The notes beneath the pieces were generated by a model. It was not told the origin of the DNA. It saw only the letters and a program-made list of their open reading frames with translations, and did not search any database. From the NCBI GenBank assembly GCA_022457155.1, contig JAJGOT010000194.1, positions 1,113,501 to 1,177,500 on the forward strand: 64,000 nucleotides of DNA, written 5' to 3'. Below, piece after piece: positions 26,701-38,400 of this stretch. Within the stretch, counting starts at the first letter, position 1, and every line of letters starts with the position of its first letter. The position numbers were made by a program, and so were the translations under genes. Origin of the DNA: Cladopsammia gracilis (taxonomy: Eukaryota; Cnidaria; Anthozoa; Scleractinia; Dendrophylliidae).

Positions 26701-29466
26701 TCTTAGATTACCGGTAACATGACTGGCGATGACAACGTCCCAACAACCCCGAGCTGCCAAAGAAACAACAGGACAACGGCAAAGAATACCACAAAATTAA
26801 CAGTATGCTATTTAGCCGAGGTATTTTTACCTTATTTTCAGAGTCATCAAAGAAAAAATGACTGCAAAAAAATAGACAGTGACCTTACTAGTTTTGCTAG
26901 TGGAAAAAAATGTTACTTGCAAAACTTTGCTAGTGGGCTAAAAACTTAAGTTCGACCCCTGGCCCCCTATCATGTCGCCGGTACCCATTTATGCACCTGA
27001 GTAGAGAGAGAGAGACAACATGGAGCAAAGTTTCTTGTCTAAGGAAATAAGTCACCACAGAAGAGACAAGGCTTGAACCACCGACCTTCAAGGTTGACCT
27101 TTAAGGTTGACCACCGCACCTCTTTACATTATAAACTTGTATATTAAGCTCTTTATGCACCAAGCCCTTTGATTATGATCTTTATGTTAATATCTTCTTT
27201 GTTTGGTCATTACATGTTTGCCTGTGTAGGTGAAGGCCACTATGATTGATGGAAGCCCACTCAGAGGAGAGTCAGTTGAAATCATTGTTAAAATTTCGGA
27301 AGGTTTTTCTTTTTATTACTATTATTATTATCATCATCGCCTTCCATATAAACAGCCTGTGTTCAGAAGGCAGTTCACCGTGCCAGAAAATGGAATTGTG
27401 GATTTTGTGGTTCCTAGTAAAATTGTTTCACAGAAGGCAAAATCCCTATCATTGGAGGTAAGTGCTGATCTTTTAGTGTAACTATGTAAATTGCAGTGCA
27501 GTATATCATTCTTAAACCAGACATGTCTACTATATGAAGGGGTGCGCGGAACAAAACCCTAAGTGACTTTTGATGTAACATCAAATTCTCCCTATGTTTC
27601 ATAAGGGAATACAAGGCAATTTGGAAGGAGAATCTGGCAGTTTATCACAAGTCACTTTTTCCAGGCAACCCTTAATGTAGTTGTAATAAGTTAAGAAAAT
27701 GAGGTATTGGTCAAATCTGAACTGTCCTGCAGAAGGAAAGGAGATTTTTCCACAATAATAAATTTGTAACTGTTTGACCCTTTATCTCCCAAGAGTACCA
27801 AAAATCAAAGTTCAAGAAACATCCCAAATTTCATTTTGTAAACTATTGAAAAACAAATGGTATTAATATTACCGAATCACTGGAGTAGTTCTAAGTGGGT
27901 CCATTGAGTAAACAATTTCAATTAGTGTCATCCCCCTCCTCACCTCTGCTTAAGGAGGCTTTTTTATCGAGTAATTGGTAAAAACAATCAAAGGCTCCTA
28001 AAAGCCAACCCCGAGCCAACCCGTGAATAAGAAATGCTAACGTGTAACGCAATATTGCGGTCAGCTTATGTTTTCACACTGACACGGTTCGATATTTTTT
28101 TAAAATGTGTGGTTCCAGAAAATATCCATACCCCCCCGATGGAAGGCACTTTGGTTTTCACCCCACCCCCCCCCCCCCCCCACCCCCCAGGAATTTCCCT
28201 TCCAGGGGGTGTTTGGTGACCCCCCCCCCCCCCCCCCCGCCCCCGCCCCCCAGGAAATTCCAATATTTTAAAACATGGACCCACTCCTCCCCTCGGAAAT
28301 TCCAAAAGGTTTTGTACTTAAAAAATGAAGACTCGGTTATGTGAATGAAGCTTAAGTTATTAATAAACTTAACAGTATAAACTCTATCTTCATTTTAAAG
28401 ATCGTACGCTACAATTTTCACATCTTTACCATCACTAGTTGTGGTTCAAAGTTCACGTTTTCTGAAAAAAATGTATCATGTTTCATGTTCCGCCTGTGAT
28501 AAAGCTTTGTAAAAGCCTAAAAGGTATCTTTCTTTCCCGAACCGATAAATGACTTTCAATCGTTTGTTATCTTTTCGGTCTCATCTTTTGAGTTATCCGT
28601 TTAATATAAACGAAGCTAAACGAAAGTAAAAGCTTTCACTTTATATCTGCTATTACAGAATGAAAAGTCACGATCGACTGTTTCCTGCTTGCAACTTACC
28701 CGGACTTTTTAAGCGCCGCCGTTGAATTTTGTGCGCTTCTAGCCGCTAGAAATATATTTTGTAGCTTCATAAAAGTAAACACGCGAATGTTTGTGAACAA
28801 GCGCCGTTGAATGATGTTTGCTTCGCAATTATCCGCTAGAAATAATACAATTGTTGCGTTCTGCGGTTCAGTCTGATGATGTTTACGACGAACGTGAAAA
28901 TTTGATCGGGGGAAGAAATTTATCACGTGCTAGGCAACCGCAAGAAAAGCCGAAATTCATTCCTTTGCTTCAAAGCGCTGATAATTTTATATATTTATTA
29001 GGAGATAGTCTTTGCATTTTCATAAGTAATAAAGATTGGAAGAGATTTTGATTCACAAGTATTCACAAAGAAAAATAATATTCGGTGACCGGAAGTGAAG
29101 GGACTTTCATACGTCGCAACGAAAACAAGATACCGTTGGGAGTCCGGGGACGAGTTTCCTGTCACGTCCGCCATTTTGACGATGCTTCGTTCAAAAACAC
29201 TTCGTTCTTCGCCGGGATAACTTGCAGCGCTAGCAAACTCAAAGCAAAAACAGAAACATTAAAGCTTATAATGTTAACTTCATCTCAATGGACAGGAGCT
29301 CTGATTTTTTTTTTTAACAGCGTACGTAAGTATTGCGCCGTGCTTTTCGTGATTCATCACCCTCTGGAAAAGAAGCTTCTCGTGAACCCCCCAACCCCTC
29401 GGAAATTTCTGCCTTTCAACCCCCTCTCCCCCTCGGAATTTCCAACTGTCTTCCGTGGGGGGGGGG

Positions 29467-29498
<32 letters not shown>

Positions 29499-32400
29499 AC
29501 AATTAAACGTAAGGATTGTTGACGAACGCAAAAAAAAAAAAAACAGTGTATCACTTTCATAATGTCCGTGTCCTGAGCGGGACTTGAACTTGCGCCTCCC
29601 GACTGTCATTCCCGGCGCTAGACCACTAGCCCATCGAGGAACACAAACTTAGATAAGACTAAATTTAATTATTTCAAGGTAGATAATGCATCAAAACGCA
29701 TGTCTCGGTTGAAAAATCCTTTTCAATCGATTTTAATGTTGCATTAAAGACTCCAAATGTAACACATCTTTATGCTTATTGTTGTTTATATTCATTTACA
29801 ACAAATTAGCTATAGTTATCGCTGGATTCACTTTGTTCTTGTTAAGAAACGCATTCGTAACAAAGCATTACGTCACCAAGTTTACAGCTGATGGAAGAAG
29901 TGAGTGAGTGGGTGAATTAGCCACCGTTACCGATAACCCATTCATTACGCTTGCGCATATTCATGGGTTAAAAATGATCAATGAAATAAAGAAGGGGTCA
30001 CCAACCATCCATGTAAGTTAAATATAAGCAAGAGATACCAGACCTCTATGTATTACCATTTCTTCCTTGGTGTATGTGCTTGTTCATGACATGGCATGCA
30101 ACATGTGTTGTGTGCACATTGAGGGTGTCCACAAACAGTGAGCACGACTTTCCTTAAGTATTGGCTCTTAATGGGCCATTTCCGAATTGCCTTTAGCCTC
30201 TCTATCAAAGCGAGGCTAGGTGCGAAACCTTTCATATGAAAATGATTTTTCATTCACATGCAAATAAGTTTCATTTGAATGTGAATGAAAACTCATTTTC
30301 ATATGAAAGGTTTCGCACCTAGCCTCGCTTTGATAAAGAGGCTAAAGACAACTCGAAAATGGCCTATTGATTTTTTGGTGTATTATTTCAGGTGAAATAC
30401 AAAAAAACTTCAGCACGTCATTATGTAGGAGAACGCTGGTATTCTCCAAGTAACAGTTACATTCAAATGGAAAAGATTACCTCTCCACTGAAGGTGAAAA
30501 TAATACATGAGGAAATGGATGCGTAACCAGGGTTAAATATAATGAAACTGTAAAAAAAAAACATTCTCTGGCTTAAATTATTTGAAATCAAAGGGCTCTT
30601 AAAGCCATCTCATTAATGCGACAGAACGTGAGGTTAATAAAAAAAGAATAATTGATAGTGAATATGGTAAAGATGTTATTTGTTTCATGTAGTCCGTTAT
30701 AGTATAAATCAATTGTTTTGAAATGTCGATTAATAGGGAATCCGAAAACGTTGAGTAGGATATCGAGGTTATCGAAAAGATTGGGTGGCTTTGATAGGTA
30801 AATATAGTAAAGATGTTTTAGGTAATATGTGAAGCTGTATTTTTTGGCGGAAAAAGTAGCATAACTTTAGAAAACTTTTGAAAACATGTGTTATTTATGG
30901 AGCAATTTTGAATTATGGAAGCATTCCCACATCAGTGAGAGTATGCTAACTCAAAATAACAGTTTAATGTCTTTCAGAAAACTACATAATACTCGTAGAA
31001 AAACTAAAACAGTACTTTTTATTCAACAGGTTGGATCAACTGCAAAAGTGATGTTTGATTTCACTGCAAGCAAAAAAACAAAGAGCATCACCTTCCATTT
31101 CCAAGTAAATATATGTTGTTTTTTAATTGATAATTCTATAAACTCCTTCATTGCCAATAGGCATTTTTCTACATATGCATGGGAGCACTTGTCTAGGCAG
31201 GATATAATTCACATATTTATAAACATCTAGCTTTGTAACGTGCCTTGCCACTCATGCAGCCTACAGGTAATTGTTGTTGTTTTTTTCTAATTTCTCAATG
31301 AAAGGTGTTTAGTCGTGGAAAGTGCGTTTCCCAGGGAAGAAATCTTTATCAAGTGTATCCAGGCATGAAAACCTTTAAAAATTCCAAAAATGAAGAAATG
31401 TTCACTCGCCAGGGATTCATTGAGTTTAATGTGACCCAGGAGATGGTACCATCATGCCGCCTCTTGCTTTTCCATGTGCGGGATGATGGGGAAACTGTTG
31501 CCGATAACTTGCTGGTTGATATCGAGGACACATTGGAAAACAAGGTACACTGTAGCTGTTGTTATTTTCTTGTTTGTATTTGTGCAGTATTTCTCAGAAT
31601 AGTTCTGAGCTGGTTAAGTGTACAGAATTAAAATTAAGGATAGCACCATTTTTGGGACAAACCCAATGTCAAGAGTGAACATGTTTAGGTTGTTTAGGTT
31701 GTGTAAATTCAAGAAGCATGAAAAAAAATGCTCAATTTGACAGGAATGGGGAGTTTTATTGATACATTTTACTTCTGTATAATTACCATGGTAACCTTTT
31801 TTAAACATATGTTATGAAAATTCACTGATGGGTTATCCACATATATTATACACTTGTTCTTGAACAGGTGAATGTACGTTTTGCTGACAAAGTCAGGAGA
31901 CCAGGAGAGCCAACCAGACTCGTCCTCACAGCAGCTCCTGGGTCTCAAGTTGCTGTCACTGCTGTTGACGAAAGTGTTCATCTGTTGAAAGGAGGAAATG
32001 AGCTGACTTTAGATGATGTAAGGTTTATTTTAGTGGCTCCAGCTTGCTTTCAAGCAGAGCAGTCAGCACCATACTTACAGAGTAGAAAAATTTGTGTGTG
32101 AGATGGTAATTTTTTTTAAGACAGTGTTACACTGGGCAATGTTTTGTGCAACTTGACTTGCAATTTTTGTCAAGCAATACCTACTCTGCAACAAACATTT
32201 AGAATTGATCATTGTTTTAAACTCTTATAGTCCAGACTCTTATAGTCCAAGAAACCCATTAACTCTGAATCCAGAATTCATCTCCTCAGTGAAGTTTTCG
32301 TTTTCTTGGTTAGGCAATAAATGTGCTAAGTTCTCAGGATGTTGGACCTTCTGGAGATTATCACGGATATTATGGACGTGGACAAAAGGCACTTGATGCA

Positions 32401-35400
32401 TCAAAGGCATTTAAGGTTGGTGTTAAATTAAGAAAGCACTTCTGCTTAAGGAGGGTAGAAAGTGTTTTCAGCTGCGTGCGCGTGCGACGTGCACTCGTCA
32501 TTCATTGACGCATGCGTCAGCCTAGCTGATTTTCCTGTCCAAAAGTAGCATGCGCAGCTCACCAGAAATGAAAATACTGCATAAAATGGCATGAACTGGA
32601 AATAAATGGTGCATAAAATACTCTCTTTATCTCGAAAGTTTGTGACCTATCCTGATTTTTTATATGCAAGCAGTATTCGGTATTTCCTATCTGAAACAAA
32701 AGTTTGAGAAAAAATTATCTAGCAGAATTTTTTTCTTATCTGAAAACAACCATTTTTGAAATAATTTCATTTCCACTAGATAGATTTTTGTCATAGCGCT
32801 AAAAAGAAAAGAAAATTAGTTTTGTTTTCCAAATTGAGAAAAAAAACTAACAGGTCAACGAATTAGTTTTAAAGATAATTAGCGAAAACTGAGATTTAGT
32901 GGCTCTTTTCAGAGACCTGTACTGTTGCCATGGTAATGGCCATGACGTCATAAGCACCTTCAAAGTATTGCGTGATAATAACGTCGTATGGATATCCAAA
33001 AGTTGTCCATATCATCAGTTACGCCATTTTCAACACGTGAATATGCGCATGCGTAATGAACGGGTTATCGGTAACGGAGACAGGTATGCAAATGAGCACT
33101 CTCTCACTCGCTCCTTCCATCAGCTGTAAACTTAGTGACGTAATGCTTTGTTACGAATGTGTTTCGTAACAAGAATAACGTGAATCCAGCAATAACAATA
33201 AATAAATTGTAAACAAATATAAACAACAATGAGCTTAAAGATATTTCGCAATTGGAGTCTTTTAAATGCAACATTAAAATCGATCTAAAAGGATTTTTCA
33301 ACCGAGACACGCGTTTTGATGCGTATCTACCTTGAAGTAATTAAATTTATCCTGTTCTATGCCAGTGACCACGGTGGCCGAGTGGTTTAAGTTGTTTTGA
33401 TACAGTTTTCTGGAGACCATACCAACAATTTTCAATCGGCTTTTAAGCGATCTTTTCCAAGTCAGATCAACGTGAAATTTTCACTACCAACTGGTTTTGA
33501 ATTGAAGTTTGGCTTAATATATATTCTGGTAAAATCAATATTACCATGACGACGATAAACAAGAAACTTCGACATCGATAAAAGTGAAAATTTGCGCGTT
33601 TAAGATTGCGCATTGAAAATCCCACATAGACATCTTAAAATATGGTAGATGGCATATATATTTTCAGGGTTTCAGCCAGGCCGCGCCACTGCGCCAATCC
33701 CGCACTGCAGTTTACATTGTCCCTTAGAAAAACGAACAAGGGGACAATCAGTCCCCTTGAACATCTGTTCAGAAAATGGCCTATAAAAAGGATACAAGAA
33801 AGTCTTTGATTCCAAAAACATTAAGAAAACAATTTTTGCTGTTTGTGCCGTTGATTTCGCTGTAAAAGGCTCTCTCTCAAATCGAGAGGTGCAAACTTCA
33901 GGTGCAAAAATTCACTGCCAATAGAAGATGTAAACAAGGCAATTTGTGTCTTGTGATATGTTTCTTGTGAGTTTCGCTTACTCTGGTGAATGTTTCTCGG
34001 GCAAAAATAACATTAAAGCGATCACTTTTTCATTTAATTTTCTTTTCAATGTTTTGTATACAGAGGAATAAAAATTGGATTTATTTTCGTTGTCTGATTG
34101 CGAGATGTATTATGAACAAGAGGTCACAAGTAGCCTATACTCATGCGCTTGCGTAAGAAAGTTTTATGGTTCATTTTAAACGGGTCACGCACCATTGGTT
34201 TGATACCCTTCGAGAGAACAATAGAACAAACAACACAACAATGGACCCTAGCGCTAAAAACAATAGCAGCTGTATTTTACAAGGCCAATGAAAGTAGACA
34301 TTTCTAAAAGCTGATAAATTTGTTTCTCTCCTCCTAAATTATCACTATACTGTCGTTACCTTTGATTAAAGTTATAAGTTTCATTCAAAATGTATTATAA
34401 TAATGGCGGGAATACGTCCTGCAAAACTTTCAATTCGAAAAGTTGTTTTGACCCCGGGTTCGGACCAGACAAAATAAACTGAAAGATTCATGGGCCATTC
34501 AGCTTTAGACAATGAATGCCATTGAACCATGACAACAGCTAGAGTATAGTGAGATTGCTGCATCACATTGAATAAATGCATGAAATATAGAGTCTGGAGT
34601 GGAACATAAGGTACAAAGATCGTCTGCAGTAATATTAAATTTCTTGAGTTCTCTTTTTGTTATAAGTATGTTATGTATGAGCTTGAAAAGAAATTGCCTC
34701 TGTATGTTGAGAGAATATAGCAATTCATCCTCTTCCTGTGATCAAATCAGTTTGCTGGGTCCTTGAACGAAGAAGAACATCTTAAAAATGAATTATACAC
34801 CTTGTTTCTTCTGGAGATTCTTCAGAAAACAGATGACTATATTGATGTTCCCCAAATACTTTGTGATATTAAACAAATTAAATTGTTATTTTGCATATTT
34901 CATTTATTTCCCGTGTCTGCCACCAATATCATGATTTTATCTAAAGCTTTAAAATAATCTGTAACTCTACAGATCGGCTTCTGTATTGTTATATTGTCTT
35001 CCCTTTATTATTTTCAATTACATTACTTTTCCCTGCCTCAAATAGCGTTTTTGCTAATTTGCAGGGCAACTATATATATTTATTATTTAAGTTCATATGT
35101 CTAATAAATTTTTGTTTGTTGTTTCCTGGCATTTTAGTCAGAGATTTAAACACTAAATTGAAACCTTTTTATTTCAGGACAGTGGTGTGATTTACTTTTC
35201 TGACCTGAACATTGAAACCATTGAAACAGCAAACTGTGAGTAACGTTACCCATACTGTAAGTAACGACGTCTTTATTAGTCAGAATTGTCAGCTGCATAA
35301 TATCTGAAATAAGCTTTAATATATAAATGCATGACTTTGTACTTTTGTCTGGTAGCATTGTTGCATTATAATACTTTTGTTCTCACAAGTGATATAGCTC

Positions 35401-38400
35401 TCGATGTTGCAATCATCTTGCACTAACTCCATATAATGGAATTCATCACATAAATGTTTCCCGCAAATGGCATGGATTGTGACATATGACCAGAATTTTG
35501 GTAATCTTGCCCTTACAGCCATGCTCCGTCACGCGTGACCAGTATTTTTGAAAATTGAATGGAGTTTTCAAGATTACGCCTCGGTTTTGAAAATTTATTC
35601 CGAGATTTGGAATTCCAGTAAGAATTTTACCGCTTTTTCGGAAACAAAGAGCAACAAAATATCATTTTGTTTGAAATGTTACATATCCGAACAATATTAG
35701 GTTTTTTTATGCGTGCAGCGAAGTTATTTTCCGTTAATTCGTGACTTTCAAAGTGTTTTCCACAGAGATCTTCAAGGTTTCATTCAAATCTCTGTTTAAT
35801 TGGCAAGAGAAACATTTTAAAAATTTTTTAGAAATTTCTGTACACAGAGTTCAGAGCTACCTTAAATTTATGTAAAAATGACATATCTCTGAATCCTATG
35901 TACAGATTTTTTTAAAAATTGGCACAAATGTTTGTTATGTTTATAAGACGAAAATATATAAAAATCAAAAAAATTCACCAAGCAGTTTTGAAGTTATTAG
36001 CCTCAAAAGGTTGAAAATGGGGTCTTTTTGGCCTCTTTTTACAAATCTTGATGTCGTAGCCACCTAAATTTGTCCATTGGTTAAGTGTTTACAAACCTGT
36101 ACTAAACGTTTTCTGTTAACTTTACTGGTGTAGCTGTGATTGAATATCATAGATGTATCATGATAGGAATGTTTAAACTATTAAGAGCCACCTTAAAATT
36201 GACTAAAAACTCTTGCACCACTTTTTCAACCAATCACAAGTAAAACCAAATCCAATCGTGAGTTGCTGGCACATGTTTTCCTGCACTTGGCGCCAGCTAC
36301 ATGAATTTGCTTTGAATTGTGGTTGGTTCATTGGAAGGGCTGCCTCTGTTGTCAGATAAGTCAGAATGATTACTTTGGTTGTGGTTGTGGTTTTGGTTTT
36401 ACGACACTCGACTGAAAACTGTCCTACTATTTTTAACCCGTGAATATGCGAAGTATAATGAACAGGTTATCGGATACGATGGCAAATTCACTCACTCACT
36501 CGCTCGACTTAGCAAAACTATTATCTCCAAGTTGAACAATTTCATGCGTTTCCAATACATTTTCATCGTCCTTTGAAAAACAAGACAAATTAAAAGTCTT
36601 TTCAACCTTAAAGTGCTACTAAGATCAAATTTGTGACTGCTTAATATATATAGATAGGCTTAGCCTAACAGCGGAGCTCTCTGAACAAAAACGATGATGA
36701 TAAGCTTAACTAGGTGAAAGGTCGGAAGCACAAGAATAATTAGAATTAAGATTGACGACCAGGCTATTTTTCAATTTTAGCAATTCTCAAAAACAGTAAG
36801 CTTATTACGCGACCGTCTGCACAGTGCATTTAGACTGCACAAATTCCTCAAAAGCTCACTGTTTCTGAAATGTGAAACCTCTCTTGAGTAGCAAACCACG
36901 AAAAAAAGCAGGGAAAAACGATTTTGCAAACCGTTTTCTCTGCTAAACAAAACAAAAGTGTTTTTTTTCGTTTTAAAATGTTTTATTCATCAATAACAAA
37001 TCCCTAAAGTTTACAATATTATCCTGAGAGGCTAGTCATTTCCGGTTACAAGGCATCCTGCATTATAAAGCTAGTCATTTCCGGTTACAATAATACAAGG
37101 TCAGTTCCAGTTTACATGAGTCACTTGAAAGTCTAGTCCATAAGGGATTATTTATAAAGTTCATTTCCGGTCGTTTGGTCCACTTGAAAGTCCTTTCTGG
37201 TTTGCACATGATTACTTTAGTCATTTCTGGTATTGAATGATGAGTTGCCAGTAGCTAAATTATTTATAGAGTCACAAGCTTTGACTGTTGTATTTCACAA
37301 ATATTCGGATGACACCACAAAGCAGAAAATTTCTATTTGGTCATTCGGGAGAAATCAATTTGCCCAGGGGAGGGGGTACTCCCATATATGAGCTATATAG
37401 GTATGTGCCGCTGTCAAGGGTATGGTTTTCAAGCAGTTTAGTCTGGGATAGGGTATAGTAATCAGAAATGTTTGGTCTAGAATAGGGTATCATTTTCCAC
37501 AAAAGTGATCAGTTGCATGAAGAATTTAGTCTAGACGAGGTTTACTGGCAAATGGAAAAATCGGTAAGGTGTGCTGTACGACATTTTTACTGACCCCTGG
37601 TATCTTAGACTGTGATAGTGAACAAGTTTCTGCAAAATAGTGAGTCTAGAAAAGGTCTAGGATAGGGTAGGATTTTTCGGTGTTTATTCTAGAATAGGGT
37701 TGCAAAATGCAGCTAAAATGGTCTAGTATAGGTTAAGGGTCTCAGAGTCCCAGCCCCCCCCCCCCCCGGGGGCAATTTGCAACTGTGTTGTGATGTCATT
37801 CCTTATGTCCCTTACAGTGTCCCGAGAGTTCTCGGTGCCATTGTGAAAAGTTGCTTTATTTCGAAAAACCCATATACCATGAAGTATGGTCTTAATGAAG
37901 AAGAAAATAGTCTTAATATTAACTAAAAACCTAGTAATGAGTAGTGCCGATAGGGTGGGAGTGAAAACACCCCACAACCTTTCACAGGTTCAAATTTTAA
38001 TCTAGCTTGGAAAGGCGTGGTAAGGAGGCCATAAGGAGCGTCCGGACGTGAGCACCAAGCTCCTAACCTCATGGCTTCTGTACTCTTTGCCACGTTTAAT
38101 TTTAGTCCCTGTACCTGTCTCGTATTTGTGAAGTATAAAGGTAAACAATTTGTCTAAAGAAAAAATTGTCCTTTACAAAACATGTGGAGTCATCCGCTTA
38201 TTGGCGAATTTTAAAACGCTTTCCTCAGGTTTCTGGAATGAGAAAACCTTCAATAGTATCATCCTTTCTTATACTGGTCGCCAAAACTACTGCGCATAAA
38301 ATGTACAAAAGTGGAGACCGGGGATCTCCCTGCTTCACCCCCCACTCGAGTGGAATTTCTTTGGTCAAAAAAACATTAACTATAATTTTCATATTTGCTT

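Larger units (their letters stand above)
25931..27229. other. Intron 11
   Basis: Holds an ATTA microsatellite (25951-25987), a hAT-like insertion (26411-26962) sitting inside an older repeat, and a SINE-like copy (26990-27130). Confidence 0.6.
27458..30391. other. Intron 12
   Basis: Contains the 1.4-kb foldback element (28106-29500), the ~430-bp repeat inverted (29565-29970) and a MITE just before exon 13 (30170-30368). Sequence 27460-28100 shows no gene. Confidence 0.65.
32416..35177. other. Intron 17
   Basis: Holds the ~430-bp repeat (32960-33380), a copy of the CGATACAG-type repeat directly behind it (33390-33665) and a LINE fragment (34505-34723, minus). The remainder is AT-rich without recognised features. 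Confidence 0.6.

Noticed and set aside
28034..28344. Proline-rich or glycine-rich open frames
   Set aside because: They come from C- and G-runs in the arm of a foldback element.
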